Shown: positions 1 through 8,373, counted from the stretch's first letter. The stretch: DNA of 45,482 bases from Agrococcus pavilionensis RW1 (GCF_000400485.1 NZ_ASHR01000043.1:1-45482), one strand, 5' to 3'. Numbers and translations are program-made. The notes: generated from the sequence alone by a model not told the origin.

Positions 1-511
1 CGATCTCGTCGCCGACCGCCTTGAGCCAGCGGATGATCGTGCCCTCGGTGACGCTCTCGCCGAGCTCCGGGAGCTTGATGTCGGTGCCGCCGCTCGACTG
101 CTGCGCGTCGGCCTGCGGCGCGGGCGCCGACTCCTGCTGCTCGTCGGCCTGCTTCGAAGGCGACTCCTGCGCCTCGGCGGCCGACTCATCGTCGGCCTCC
201 TGCTCGGGCTCGGCGTCGGTGCCCTCGGTCGCCGTCTCGGCGTCGGTCTCCGGCGCCTGCTCGGCGGGTGCGTCGCCCGCGTCGCCGACGCGCGCGATGA
301 CTGCGCCGACCTCGACGGTGTCGTCCTCGTCGGCCAGGATCTCGGTGAGCGTGCCGGCGATCGGCGACGGCACCTCGGTGTCGACCTTGTCGGTCGAGAT
401 CTCGACGAGCGGCTCGTCGACGGCGATCTCGTCGCCGACGGACTTCAGCCAGCGCGTGATCGTGCCCTCGGTGACGCTCTCGCCGAGCTCGGGGAGCTTG
501 ATGTCAGTCAT
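1..511 (-). CDS. sucB: Dihydrolipoamide acyltransferase (E2), N-terminal part, cut by window edge
   Basis: This is the E2 core of a 2-oxoacid dehydrogenase complex, which carries acyl groups on lipoyl-lysine to CoA. Only the first 170 residues are present. Residues 1-78 form a lipoyl domain with the lipoylation motif TDKVD (Lys42). An acidic Ala/Glu/Asp-rich linker spans about 79-141, and a second lipoyl domain begins at about 143 with almost the same sequence ([15 protein letters not shown]). The peripheral-subunit-binding and catalytic domains lie beyond the window. The ATG at 511 follows GGAGAT. lpdA (E3) lies 24 bp upstream on the same strand, so they form an operon. In actinobacteria SucB is often the shared E2 of the pyruvate and 2-oxoglutarate complexes; which role applies here is inference. 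Confidence 0.92.
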   Translation of the reverse strand, partial: MTDIKLPELGESVTEGTITRWLKSVGDEIAVDEPLVEISTDKVDTEVPSPIAGTLTEILADEDDTVEVGAVIARVGDAGDAPAEQAPETDAETATEGTDAEPEQEADDESAAEAQESPSKQADEQQESAPAPQADAQQSSGGTDIKLPELGESVTEGTIIRWLKAVGDEI

Positions 512-535
512 TCTCGGATCTCCTGTGGCTGTCGA

Positions 536-1909
536 TCAGATGGCGTGGAGCGGGGTGCCCGCGAGCTTCAGCATGGTCTCGCCAAGCGCCTCGTGCTGCG
601 TCGGGTGGGCGTGCACGAGCTGCGAGACGTCCTCCGGGTAGGCCTCCCAGTTCACGATGAGCTGGGCCTCGCCGATGAGCTCGCTCACGCGGCGCCCGAT
701 CATGTGGACGCCGACGACGGGGCCGTCCTTGACGCGCACCGCCTTGACCGAGCCCGTCGTGCCGACGATCTCGCTCTTCGCGTTGCCGCCGAGCGAGTAC
801 TCGTACGACTCGATCCTGTCCTCGCCGAACTGCTCCTTGGCCTTCGCCTCGGAGTAGCCGATCGACGCGACCTCGGGGTCGGAGTAGGTGACCTTGGGGA
901 TGTTGATGTCCTGCACCATGCGCGGCTCGAGCCCGGCGATCTCCTCGGCGACGAAGATGCCCTGCTGGTAGCCGCGGTGCGCGAGCTGCAGGCCCGGGAC
1001 GATGTCGCCGACGGCGTAGACGCCGGGGACCGAGGTCTGCAGCCGGTCGTCGACGGTCACGAAGCCGCGGTCGAGCTGCACGCCGACCTCCTCGTAGCCG
1101 ACATCGGCGGTGTTCGGGCCACGGCCGACGGCCACGAGCAGCAGGTCGGCGTCGATCGTCTCGCCGGTCTCGAGCGAGACGTGCACGCCCGAGTCGTCCT
1201 GCGTGACGCCCGAGAAGCGCGCACCGAGCTGGAACTGGATGCCGCGCTTCTTGTAGGCGCGCTCGAACTGCTTCGAGACCGACTCCTCCTCGTTCGCGAC
1301 GAGGTGGGGCAGGCCCTCGATGATCGTGACCTCGGCGCCGAAGGCGCGCCAGACGCTCGCGAACTCGACGCCGATGACGCCGCCGCCGAGGATCGCCACG
1401 CGCTGCGGGATCCAGTCGAGGCGGAGCGCCTGCTCGCTCGTGATGACGTTGCCCGTGATCTCGAGACCCGGGAGCGTCTTCGCGTACGAGCCGGTCGCGA
1501 GCACGATGTTCTTGCCCGTGAGGGTGCGGTCGCCGACCTGCACGGTCGTGGGGGAGGCGAGCTTGCCGTCGCCCTCGACGACCTCGATGCCCTTCGCCTT
1601 GATGAGCCCCTGCAGGCCCTTGTACTTCTTCGAGACGATGCCCTCGCGGAACGCGGTCACCCGCTCGATGTCGATGCCCTTGAGCTCGGCGTCGACGCCG
1701 GCGTGACCCGCGTCGCGCACCTCGTCGGCCACCTCGGCCGAGTGCAGCATCGCCTTGGTGGGCACGCAGCCTCGGTGGAGGCACGTGCCGCCGAGCTTGT
1801 CCTTCTCGACGATCGCGACGGTCTTGCCGAGCTGCACGGCGCGCAGCGCGACGGCGTAGCCGGCACTGCCTCCACCCAGGACGACGATGTCAAAGCTCTG
1901 ATCGGACAC
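536..1909 (-). CDS. lpdA: Dihydrolipoyl dehydrogenase (E3)
   Basis: This FAD flavoenzyme reoxidises dihydrolipoamide on E2 and passes the electrons to NAD+. The 457-residue length fits the family. The N-terminal FAD fold shows VVLGGGSAGY, and the redox-active disulfide lies in GGTCLHRGCVPTK. A central NAD fold contains AILGGGVIGVEFASVW, a second FAD contact is YAVGDI, and the C-terminal catalytic base motif is HAHPTQHEALGE. I place the start at the GTG at 1909 because AGGAGC lies 6 bp before it. An in-frame ATG at 1924 would lack a good ribosome-binding site and would add five residues. It is the first gene of an operon with sucB, and a TAGGCT promoter box lies about 73 bp upstream. Confidence 0.95.
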   Translation of the reverse strand: MSDQSFDIVVLGGGSAGYAVALRAVQLGKTVAIVEKDKLGGTCLHRGCVPTKAMLHSAEVADEVRDAGHAGVDAELKGIDIERVTAFREGIVSKKYKGLQGLIKAKGIEVVEGDGKLASPTTVQVGDRTLTGKNIVLATGSYAKTLPGLEITGNVITSEQALRLDWIPQRVAILGGGVIGVEFASVWRAFGAEVTIIEGLPHLVANEEESVSKQFERAYKKRGIQFQLGARFSGVTQDDSGVHVSLETGETIDADLLLVAVGRGPNTADVGYEEVGVQLDRGFVTVDDRLQTSVPGVYAVGDIVPGLQLAHRGYQQGIFVAEEIAGLEPRMVQDINIPKVTYSDPEVASIGYSEAKAKEQFGEDRIESYEYSLGGNAKSEIVGTTGSVKAVRVKDGPVVGVHMIGRRVSELIGEAQLIVNWEAYPEDVSQLVHAHPTQHEALGETMLKLAGTPLHAI

Positions 1910-1981
1910 GCACTTGCTCCTCATGAGTCTCTTGTGCCGCGCCGGTGGGCGCAGCGGTGCACGGCAGTTCCTGCCCGAGCC

Positions 1982-1987
1982 AGCCTA
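1982..1987 (-). promoter_or_regulatory. Candidate -10 box for lpdA-sucB
   Basis: TAGGCT on the minus strand, in the pepA-lpdA gap, predicts a transcript start near 1975 and a 5' leader of about 66 nt. TTGACA at 2016-2011 lies 23 bp upstream, too far for a standard spacer, so no good -35 is assigned. The leader contains a small hairpin (GGCAG, GAA loop, CTGCC). Confidence 0.45.
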
Positions 1988-2030
1988 GCCGCTCAGCCCT
2001 GACCGGCCAGTGTCAACCGGTGAGCCGGTG

Positions 2031-3479
2031 TCACTCCGCCGAGCGCGACATCTTCGAGATCATGCGCAGCACGCCACGCACGACGACGCCCGTCGCGCCC
2101 GAGGGCGTGTGGCCGAAGGGCTTGCCGGTGTTCATCGAGGGACCGGCGATGTCGATGTGCGCCCACGGGATCGGGGAGCCGTCGCGCTCGCCCACGAACT
2201 CGTTGAGGAAGGCGGCCGCGAGGAGCATGCCGCCCGAGCGGTTGCCGACCTTGGCGTTCTGGAGATCGGCGACCTCCGAGTCGAGCATCGAGCGCATCTC
2301 CTCGGGGATCGGCATGGGCCAGACGAGCTCGCCCACCTCGCGCGAGGCGCGCACGAGGGCGTCGACGAACGCCTCGTCGTTGCCCATCACGCCGCTCACG
2401 CGGTCGCCGAGCGCGACCTGCTGCGCGCCGGTGAGGGTCGCGACGTCGATGATCGCGTCGGGCTGCGCCTCGGAGGCGAGCACGAGCGCGTCGGCCATCA
2501 CGAGCCGGCCCTCGGCGTCGGTGTTCGTGACCTCGACGCTCGTGCCGCCGCGGATGACGATGACGTCGTCGGGCCGGGTCGACGTCGACGAGACCATGTT
2601 CTCGGCGAGCGCGAGGTGCGCGGTGACGCGAATCGGCAGCTGCAGCGCGGCGGCGGCGGCCGTCACGGCGTAGACGGTCGCGGCGCCCGTCATGTCGTAC
2701 TTCATGTGCTGCATCGAGCCGGCGGGCTTGAGCGAGAGGCCGCCCGAGTCGAACGTGATGCCCTTGCCGACGAGCACGACGTGGCGCGTCGCGTTGTCGG
2801 GCGCGTGCTCGACCGTCACGAGCCGCGGCGGGCGGCTCGAGCCCTGGCCGACCCCGACGATGCCGCCGAAGCCCTCGCGGCGGAGGCGCTCCTCGTCGCG
2901 CACGACGACGCTCAGGCCGGCCTGCTGCGCCTCGGCCGCGACGCGGTCGGCGAAGTGCACGGGGCTCAGCAGGTTCGGCGGCGTGTTCGCGAGGTCGCGC
3001 GTGAGCCAGACGGCGGTCGAGGCGGCCTTCGCCATCGCGACGACGGTCTCGGTCACCTCCGCCTCGCCGGCGACGACCGCGATCTCGACGACGCCGGGCT
3101 TGGGCTCGCGCTTGAGCCCGTCGAAGCGGTAGGCGCCGAGCGCCGCGCCCTCGAGCACCGCGAGCACGTCGTCGGTCGTCCGCACCGGCAGCGCGAGCGC
3201 GAGCGTCGGCACGTCGCGCAGCGCGCGCACGGCGGCGCCGGCGATCTGCCGCAGGCGCACCGAACCGGTGTCGTCGCCGAGCCCGACGAAGGCGACGCGG
3301 CGGCCGTCGACGACCGCTCGCACGACCTGCTCGCGCTCGCCCGTGGCGCCGATGCCGCGGAGGAGCTCGGGGTCGAAGCCCTCGGCGGTGGGCTCCTCCC
3401 CGGGGTGCACGCCGTGCACGATGAGGTCGGCGGTGGCGTCCTCGGGGCGGGCGATGATCGAGAGTGCGGGGATGGGCAT
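2031..3479 (-). CDS. pepA: Leucyl aminopeptidase (M17 family)
   Basis: This cytosolic metallo-aminopeptidase removes N-terminal residues from peptides. The 482-residue protein has the M17 layout: a variable N-terminal domain of about 165 residues, then a catalytic domain. The metal- and substrate-binding segments are visible as VGKGITFDSGG followed by LSLKP, and the family signature NTDAEGRLVMADAL is intact. The C-terminal region (GDGSPIPWAHIDIAGP) is also typical. The start ATG at 3479 has no Shine-Dalgarno sequence, but TATCCT lies 8 bp upstream, suggesting a leaderless or nearly leaderless transcript. It diverges from the PAC2 gene with only 45 bp between the starts and lies upstream of lpdA on the same strand. 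Confidence 0.94.
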   Translation of the reverse strand: MPIPALSIIARPEDATADLIVHGVHPGEEPTAEGFDPELLRGIGATGEREQVVRAVVDGRRVAFVGLGDDTGSVRLRQIAGAAVRALRDVPTLALALPVRTTDDVLAVLEGAALGAYRFDGLKREPKPGVVEIAVVAGEAEVTETVVAMAKAASTAVWLTRDLANTPPNLLSPVHFADRVAAEAQQAGLSVVVRDEERLRREGFGGIVGVGQGSSRPPRLVTVEHAPDNATRHVVLVGKGITFDSGGLSLKPAGSMQHMKYDMTGAATVYAVTAAAAALQLPIRVTAHLALAENMVSSTSTRPDDVIVIRGGTSVEVTNTDAEGRLVMADALVLASEAQPDAIIDVATLTGAQQVALGDRVSGVMGNDEAFVDALVRASREVGELVWPMPIPEEMRSMLDSEVADLQNAKVGNRSGGMLLAAAFLNEFVGERDGSPIPWAHIDIAGPSMNTGKPFGHTPSGATGVVVRGVLRMISKMSRSAE

Positions 3480-3487
3480 GGGTCACG

Positions 3488-3493
3488 AGGATA
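3488..3493 (-). promoter_or_regulatory. Candidate -10 box for pepA (near-leaderless)
   Basis: TATCCT on the minus strand ends 8 bp before the pepA ATG, with no ribosome-binding site between. The transcript would start at or within one or two bases of the start codon. Confidence 0.45.
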
Positions 3494-3512
3494 CCTGCGG
3501 CTCGACGGTCAC

Positions 3513-3518
3513 TAGGCT
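3513..3518 (+). promoter_or_regulatory. -10 box of leaderless promoter for the PAC2 gene
   Basis: TAGGCT is followed by exactly 6 bp (GGGAGG) and the GTG start at 3525, so the transcript should begin on the start codon. The GGGAGG could be read as a ribosome-binding site but touches the start codon, too close to act as one. Confidence 0.55.
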
Positions 3519-3524
3519 GGGAGG

Positions 3525-4445
3525 GTGTTCGATCCGCGCGCGCTGACCCTGCACCTCGAGGACCTCGAGACGGTCCCGCGCGGCCTCGACCTCGTGATCG
3601 CGATCCACGGCTTCGTCGACGCGGGCGCCGCGGCGGAGGCCGCCGCTGCCGCGATCCTCGACACGCTGCCGCACCGCCCGGTCGTCGCGTTCGACACCGA
3701 CGTGCTCATCGACCACCGCTCGCGCCGGCCGCGCATGCTCTTCAACGAGGACCACGTCGAGGAGTACCTGCCGCACTCGCTCACGCTGCTGCAGGTCGAG
3801 GACGACGCGGGCGCGCCCTTCCTGCTGCTCACCGGACCCGAGCCCGACTGGATGTGGGAGCGGTTCACGGATGCGCTGCTCGAGCTGCACGAGGAGCTCG
3901 AGGTCGCCTCGACGACGATCATCAGCTCGATCGGCATGCCGGTGCCGCACACGCGGCCGCTCGTCTCGACCGTCTCCGGCAACCGTGCTGAGCTCATCGA
4001 GCAGTACTCGGCCTGGCGGCCGGTCTCCTCGGTGCCGGCCTCCGTCATCCACCGCATCGAGCACCGCCTGCACCCGACCTCGCCCGTCGCGTCCTTCACC
4101 GTGCTCGTGCCGCACTACGTCGGCGAGTCCGGCTCTGCGGGACCGGCGCTCGCGGCGCTCGAGGGCGTGACGAGCGCGACGTCGCTCGCGTTCCGCACCG
4201 AGGAGCTGCGGCAGGCCGACCGCGAGTTCCAGCAGCTCGTCGCGCAGCAGATGGAGACGAATGAGGAGCTGCAGCGCGTCGTGCGGACCCTCGAGGCGCG
4301 CTACGACGCGTTCATGGCGCAGTCGTCGGTGAAGTCGCCGCTCACCGACGAGGACGGCTCGCTGCCGAGCGCCGACGAGATCGCCGAGGAGCTCGAGCGC
4401 TACCTGCAGGAGCGGCGGAAGCCGGGCTCGGACTCGTTCGGATGA
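3525..4445 (+). CDS. PAC2 family protein
   Basis: This 306-residue protein belongs to the PAC2 family, named for a eukaryotic proteasome-assembly chaperone; the bacterial function is not established. The N-terminal two thirds carry the family pattern: a start like LVIAIHGFVDAGAAAEAAAAA, a central TGPEPDWMWERF, and SSIGMPVPHTRP. The last roughly 90 residues are charged and helical (LRQADREFQQLVAQQM and onward) and end in an acidic-basic tail. The start is GTG, preceded by a leaderless-type -10 box. The stop codon overlaps the next gene's ATG by 4 bp, so it is translationally coupled to the MFS transporter. The family assignment is firm; the role is unknown. Confidence 0.87.
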   Translation: MFDPRALTLHLEDLETVPRGLDLVIAIHGFVDAGAAAEAAAAAILDTLPHRPVVAFDTDVLIDHRSRRPRMLFNEDHVEEYLPHSLTLLQVEDDAGAPFLLLTGPEPDWMWERFTDALLELHEELEVASTTIISSIGMPVPHTRPLVSTVSGNRAELIEQYSAWRPVSSVPASVIHRIEHRLHPTSPVASFTVLVPHYVGESGSAGPALAALEGVTSATSLAFRTEELRQADREFQQLVAQQMETNEELQRVVRTLEARYDAFMAQSSVKSPLTDEDGSLPSADEIAEELERYLQERRKPGSDSFG

Positions 4446-5773
4446 ACAGCGCGCGCTCCTGGCTGGTCTGGGGCGTGGCGGCACTGGCGTACATCGCGGC
4501 GGTGCTGCACCGCTCGTCGCTCGGCGTCGCCGGTCCCGCGGCCTCCGAGCGCTTCGAGGTCGCCGCGACGGAGCTCTCGACGCTCGGCGCCGTCCAGGTG
4601 GGCGTCTACGCGGCCATGCAGATCCCGGTCGGCGTGCTGCTCGACCGGCTGGGCCCGCGCGTGCTCATCGCCTCGGGCGCGGCGGTCATGGCCGGCGGTC
4701 AGCTGCTCGTCGCCATCGCCGAGGACATGCCGCTCGCGATCCTCGGCCGCGTGCTCGTCGGCATCGGCGACGCCGCGACGTTCATCTCGGTCATCCGCCT
4801 GCAGTCGGGCTGGTTCCGCGGGCCGATCCTCGCGCAGATGTCGCAGTACACCGCGATCAGCGGCCAGGTGGGGCAGCTGCTCTCCGCCGTGCCGTTCGTG
4901 TGGCTGCTCTCGGCGGCCGGCTGGACCCTCTCGTTCGGCACGCTCGCGGCCGTCGGCGGCGTCGCCTTCGTGCTCGTCCTCCTCATCGTCTTCGACGCGC
5001 CCCCGGGCGGTGCCCCGCCGACCGGCTCGATCGATGTGCCCGAAGGATGGCTGCCGCGGCTCCGCAGCGCCTTCCGCACGCCCGGCACGCGGCTCGGCTT
5101 CTGGACGCACTTCTCGCTCCTGGGCTCCACCAACCTCTTCCTGCTCCTGTGGGGCTTCCCGATGCTCGTCGAGGGGCTCGACTACTCGCAGGCCCAGGCC
5201 GCCGGCCTCATGAGCATCGTCGTCGTGACCGGCATGGTCGTCGGCCCGATCGTCGGCATCACGACCGCGCGCTTCCCGCTGCGGCGCTCGACGCTCGTGC
5301 TCGCCCTCGTCGCCCTCGTCGTCGCAGCCTGGGCCGCCGTGCTCGCGTGGCCGACGCAACCGCCGACCTGGCTCGTCGTGCTGCTGCTCGTCGTGCTCGG
5401 TGCGGCCGGCCCCGGCTCGACGGTCGGCTTCGACTTCGCCCGCACGTCGAACCCGCTGCGGGTGCTGGGCTCGGCGAACGGCATCGTCAACGTCGGCGGC
5501 TTCATCGCGACCTTCGCGGCCATGCCGGCGGTCGGCATCATCCTCGACCTCGTCCACTCGGCGCGCGTCGCGGGCGGCGAGGCCGTCGGCCTCTACGACT
5601 GGGAGGGCTTCCGCGTCGCCCTCTCGTTCCAGTTCGTGCTGCTCGCGCTCGGCTTCCTCATGGTCGTGCGGATGCGTCGCATCACTCGCTCGCGGCTGCG
5701 CGAGGAGGAGGGGATCGAGGTGGGTCCGCTGTGGGCGGCCATCGCCAGGCGCATGCGCCGACGCCCCGATTGA
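4442..5773 (+). CDS. MFS transporter
   Basis: This is a 443-residue polytopic inner-membrane protein of the major facilitator superfamily. The hydrophobic segments are consistent with 12 transmembrane helices in two halves joined by a polar loop near residues 190-215 (PPGGAPPTGSIDVPEG). The motif-A-like turn between helices 2 and 3 reads GVLLDRLGPRVL. A conserved charged segment ILGRVLVGIGDAATF follows. Its ATG overlaps the stop of the PAC2 gene (ATGA). Substrate and direction cannot be read from the sequence; the nitrate/nitrite and sugar-phosphate branches of MFS have similar halves. Confidence 0.85.
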   Translation: MNSARSWLVWGVAALAYIAAVLHRSSLGVAGPAASERFEVAATELSTLGAVQVGVYAAMQIPVGVLLDRLGPRVLIASGAAVMAGGQLLVAIAEDMPLAILGRVLVGIGDAATFISVIRLQSGWFRGPILAQMSQYTAISGQVGQLLSAVPFVWLLSAAGWTLSFGTLAAVGGVAFVLVLLIVFDAPPGGAPPTGSIDVPEGWLPRLRSAFRTPGTRLGFWTHFSLLGSTNLFLLLWGFPMLVEGLDYSQAQAAGLMSIVVVTGMVVGPIVGITTARFPLRRSTLVLALVALVVAAWAAVLAWPTQPPTWLVVLLLVVLGAAGPGSTVGFDFARTSNPLRVLGSANGIVNVGGFIATFAAMPAVGIILDLVHSARVAGGEAVGLYDWEGFRVALSFQFVLLALGFLMVVRMRRITRSRLREEEGIEVGPLWAAIARRMRRRPD

Positions 5774-5934
5774 GCGCTCGATCGACGAGCTGGGAATGCC
5801 CATGCCACATCCGGCGCTATACTGTCAAGACCGACCCAGTCGAGATCGTGCCCGCGCCCGGACTTGACATGGGTCATTCGACTGCCCTCAGCGCGACTGG
5901 ACCGAGTCTGGACGCTTGACCGACCGGAGGACGC
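5774..5934. other. Leader and promoter region of the primary sigma gene
   Basis: This 161-bp gap holds a TATACT -10 box at 5818-5823, a GGGAAT hexamer at 5792-5797, and a pair of inverted heptamers TGTCAAG (5823-5829) and CTTGACA (5863-5869). The ribosome-binding site GGAGG at 5926-5930 lies 4 bp before the rpoD ATG. The predicted leader is about 105 nt. Confidence 0.5.
5818..5823 (+). promoter_or_regulatory. -10 box of rpoD
   Basis: TATACT is a near-consensus -10 element in an otherwise GC-rich gap. No matching -35 lies 17 bp upstream. GGGAAT at 5792-5797 resembles the -35 of SigR/SigH-type promoters, but the expected GTT reads GCT here. Confidence 0.5.
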
Positions 5935-7368
5935 ATGCCAGCTGACAAGACCACGAGCCCGCGAAGCCGAACGACGAAGGCGGCTGTCGACGCTGAGCAG
6001 AGCGCCACGACCGCCGCGCCGAAGGCTGCTCCCGCCAAGGCCGCCGCCGCGAAGTCGACGACCGCGAAGTCGACGACCGCGAAGTCGACGGCCCCGAAGA
6101 CGACGGCGGCGAAGGCGCCTGCCGCGAAGACGACGGCCACCAAGGCGACCGCTGCGAAGACCGCTGCCGCGAAGGCGCCGGCCAAGACGACGACTGCCAA
6201 GACGACGGCCGCGAAGGCGAGCACCGCCAAGACGGCCGCTGCGAAGAAGGCCGCCGACTCCTCGACTGGCCCGGCGAAGCCCGCGCGCGGCGGTCGCCGC
6301 AAGGCGGTCGACCCGGTCGCCGAGGTGATGGCCGAGGAGACGACCGAGGCCGCACCCGAGGAGGACGAGGAGGAGGTCCACGTCGAGAAGCTCCCGACCG
6401 GCGCCCTGCGCCTCTCGGGTGACGACGACGAGCCCGCCGCCACGCAGATCACCGGCGCGACGGCCGACCCGGTCAAGGACTACCTCAAGCAGATCGGCAA
6501 GGTCGCGCTGCTCAACGCCGAGCAGGAGGTCGACCTCGCGATGCGCATCGAGGCGGGCCTGTTCGCCGAGGAGAAGCTCTCGCTCGAGGGCGACGACCTC
6601 GACTGGCAGCTCAAGCGCGACCTCACGCGCATCGCCCGCGACGGGCAGCGCGCGAAGAGCCACCTGCTGGGCGCGAACCTGCGCCTCGTGGTGTCGCTCG
6701 CGAAGCGCTACACGGGCCGAGGGATGCAGTTCCTCGACCTCATCCAGGAGGGCAACCTGGGCCTCATCCGTGCGGTCGAGAAGTTCGACTACACGAAGGG
6801 CTTCAAGTTCTCGACCTACGCGACGTGGTGGATCCGCCAGGCGATCACGCGCGCGATGGCCGACCAGGCCCGCACGATCCGCATCCCCGTGCACATGGTC
6901 GAGGTCATCAACAAGCTCGCCCGCGTGCAGCGGCAGATGCTGCAGGACCTCGGTCGTGAGCCGAGCCCCGAGGAGCTCGCTCGCGAGCTCGACATGACCC
7001 CCGAGAAGGTCATCGAGGTGCAGAAGTACGGTCGCGAGCCCATCTCGCTGCACACGCCCCTCGGCGAGGACGGCGACAGCGAGTTCGGCGACCTCATCGA
7101 GGACACCGAGGCGGTCGTGCCGGCCGACGCGGTGGGCTTCACGATGCTCCAGCGCCAGCTCGAGTCGCTGCTCGACTCCCTCTCGGAGCGCGAGGCGGGC
7201 GTCATCCGCATGCGCTTCGGCCTCGGCGACGGGATGCCGAAGACGCTCGACCAGATCGGCGACACGTTCGGCGTGACGCGGGAGCGCATCCGCCAGATCG
7301 AGTCGAAGACGATGGCGAAGCTGCGGCACCCGTCGCGCTCGCAGCAGCTGCGCGACTACCTCGAGTGA
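5935..7368 (+). CDS. rpoD: Primary RNA polymerase sigma factor (RpoD/SigA/HrdB type)
   Basis: This is the housekeeping sigma-70 factor, which directs RNA polymerase to most promoters. Its 477 residues begin with a low-complexity Ala/Lys/Thr-rich tail (about residues 20-105, AAKTT- and AAKST-type repeats) and an acidic stretch around 135-165. Region 1.2 follows ([16 protein letters not shown]). Region 2 contains [36 protein letters not shown] and the -10 recognition part [20 protein letters not shown]. Region 3 contains [13 protein letters not shown], and region 4 ends with a helix-turn-helix ([20 protein letters not shown]). The start ATG at 5935 follows GGAGG. It is flanked by its own promoter and a terminator, so it is monocistronic. 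Confidence 0.97.
   Translation: MPADKTTSPRSRTTKAAVDAEQSATTAAPKAAPAKAAAAKSTTAKSTTAKSTAPKTTAAKAPAAKTTATKATAAKTAAAKAPAKTTTAKTTAAKASTAKTAAAKKAADSSTGPAKPARGGRRKAVDPVAEVMAEETTEAAPEEDEEEVHVEKLPTGALRLSGDDDEPAATQITGATADPVKDYLKQIGKVALLNAEQEVDLAMRIEAGLFAEEKLSLEGDDLDWQLKRDLTRIARDGQRAKSHLLGANLRLVVSLAKRYTGRGMQFLDLIQEGNLGLIRAVEKFDYTKGFKFSTYATWWIRQAITRAMADQARTIRIPVHMVEVINKLARVQRQMLQDLGREPSPEELARELDMTPEKVIEVQKYGREPISLHTPLGEDGDSEFGDLIEDTEAVVPADAVGFTMLQRQLESLLDSLSEREAGVIRMRFGLGDGMPKTLDQIGDTFGVTRERIRQIESKTMAKLRHPSRSQQLRDYLE
6049..6093 (+). repeat. 15-bp tandem repeat inside the rpoD N-terminus
   Basis: Three consecutive 15-bp units (GCGAAGTCGACGACC, GCGAAGTCGACGACC, GCGAAGTCGACGGCC) encode [15 protein letters not shown]. 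They sit in the longer Ala/Lys-rich tail, where degenerate AAKTT units continue to about 6250. The near identity suggests recent slippage or unequal recombination. Confidence 0.9.
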
Positions 7369-7384
7369 TCGACGCGTGATCGAG

Positions 7385-7406
7385 GGCCGACCCGCGAGGG
7401 GCGGCC
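7385..7406 (+). terminator. Terminator hairpin after rpoD
   Basis: The stem GGCCG-A-CCC pairs with GGG-G-CGGCC around a GCGA loop, with one A/G mismatch. It begins 16 bp after the rpoD stop and is followed by TT rather than a long T-run, as is common in high-GC actinobacteria. Confidence 0.65.
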
Positions 7407-7446
7407 TTCGCGTTCCTCCATGCGATCGGATGCGCTCGGCTCGTTC

Positions 7447-7452
7447 TAAGAT
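7447..7452 (+). promoter_or_regulatory. -10 box for the amino-acid ABC operon
   Basis: TAAGAT lies 28 bp upstream of the substrate-binding-protein start, between the rpoD terminator and its ribosome-binding site AGGAGA (7471-7476). No clear -35 is seen. Confidence 0.5.
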
Positions 7453-7480
7453 GGAGTTCTGTCCCCGAGAAGGAGAAGTC

Positions 7481-8305
7481 ATGTCCCGTCGTTCCACCCT
7501 CGCCGGCCTCGCAGCCGTCGCCGCCGCATCCGTCGCCCTCGTCGGCTGCTCGAGCAGCGCGGAGCCCGGCGCGAGCGGGGAGGCCGAATCGTCGGGCGTG
7601 ACGCTCGAGCAGGTGCAGGAGGCGGGCGTGCTCGTCGTCGGCACCGAGGGCACGTACTCGCCGTTCTCGTTCCACGAGGGCGGCGCCGGCGAGCTGACCG
7701 GCTACGACGTCGAGGTCATCACCGCGGTGGGCGAGCAGCTCGGCGTCGAGGTCGAGTTCGTCGAGACCCAGTGGGACGCGATCTTCGCCGCGCTCGACTC
7801 GGGCCGCATCGACGTCATCGCGAACCAGGTCTCGATCACGCCCGAGCGCCAGGAGCGCTACCTCTTCAGCGAGCCGTACACGTACTCGACCGGCGTGCTC
7901 GTCGTGCCCGAGGGCAGCGACATCGCCTCGCTCGACGACCTCGCGGGCCGCGTGAGCGCGCAGTCCCTCACGAGCAACTGGGCCGAGGTCGCGCGCGGTG
8001 CGGGCGCCGAGGTCGAGGAGGTCGAAGGCTTCGCTCAGGCGGCCGAGCTGCTGCGCTCGGGCCGCGTGGACGCGACGATCAACGACTCCCTCACGTTCCT
8101 CGACTACGAGCAGGCGCAGGGCGGCGAGACGGGCCTCGAGGCCGTCGCCGAGACCGACGAGGTGAGCGAGAGCGCCGTCGCGATGCGGCAGGGGAGCGAA
8201 TCGCTGCTCGCCGCGATCGACGAGGCGCTCGCCGCGCTCGCCGCCGACGGCACGCTCGCCGAGATCTCGCAAGTCTACTTCGGCGAGGACGTCTCCCAGC
8301 CGTGA
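7481..8305 (+). CDS. Amino-acid ABC transporter substrate-binding lipoprotein
   Basis: This extracellular receptor captures a polar amino acid and delivers it to the membrane permease. The 274 residues start with a lipoprotein signal: basic MSRRS, a hydrophobic core, and the lipobox LVGC with the acylated Cys at residue 20. The mature domain is the bacterial solute-binding family 3 fold, shown by GTYSPFSFHE, LTGYDVEVITAVGEQLGVEVEFVETQWDA split over adjacent strands, and DVIANQVSITPERQERYLFSEPY. I chose the ATG at 7481 for its AGGAGA site and because the signal peptide starts there. The permease and ATPase follow. Cystine-type receptors look most alike, but the ligand is inference. Confidence 0.92.
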   Translation: MSRRSTLAGLAAVAAASVALVGCSSSAEPGASGEAESSGVTLEQVQEAGVLVVGTEGTYSPFSFHEGGAGELTGYDVEVITAVGEQLGVEVEFVETQWDAIFAALDSGRIDVIANQVSITPERQERYLFSEPYTYSTGVLVVPEGSDIASLDDLAGRVSAQSLTSNWAEVARGAGAEVEEVEGFAQAAELLRSGRVDATINDSLTFLDYEQAQGGETGLEAVAETDEVSESAVAMRQGSESLLAAIDEALAALAADGTLAEISQVYFGEDVSQP

Positions 8306-8321
8306 CGCGCGTCTCGATGGA

Positions 8322-8347
8322 GCGGCCCCGGCGAGCGCCGGGGCCGC
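8322..8347 (+). terminator. Strong intra-operon hairpin between receptor and permease genes
   Basis: A perfect 12-bp inverted repeat (GCGGCCCCGGCG / CGCCGGGGCCGC) is separated by only 2 bases, so about 11 pairs can form with a 4-base loop. TTCC follows. It lies 16 bp after the receptor stop and can act as a partial terminator or as a 3' stabiliser that keeps receptor mRNA more abundant than permease mRNA. Confidence 0.65.
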
Positions 8348-8367
8348 TTCCGCGCAGGCTCCCGGCG

Positions 8368-8373
8368 TAGGCT
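8368..8373 (+). promoter_or_regulatory. -10 box of leaderless internal promoter for the permease gene
   Basis: TAGGCT, then exactly 6 bp (CCGCGC), then the GTG at 8380. No ribosome-binding site is present, so a leaderless transcript could supply permease and ATPase independently of the receptor. Confidence 0.5.

Noticed and set aside
504-1784. Long Arg-rich open frames on both strands over lpdA, sucB and most other genes
   Set aside because: High GC suppresses stop codons, so nearly every gene has long antisense or out-of-frame shadows of low-complexity Arg/Ala/Ser. They have no ribosome-binding sites or family motifs and are consistent with codon-phase mirroring.
5864-5892. TTGACA at 5864-5869 as the -35 of an rpoD promoter
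   Set aside because: No TANNNT lies 16-18 bp downstream. It is retained only as one arm of an inverted heptamer pair.
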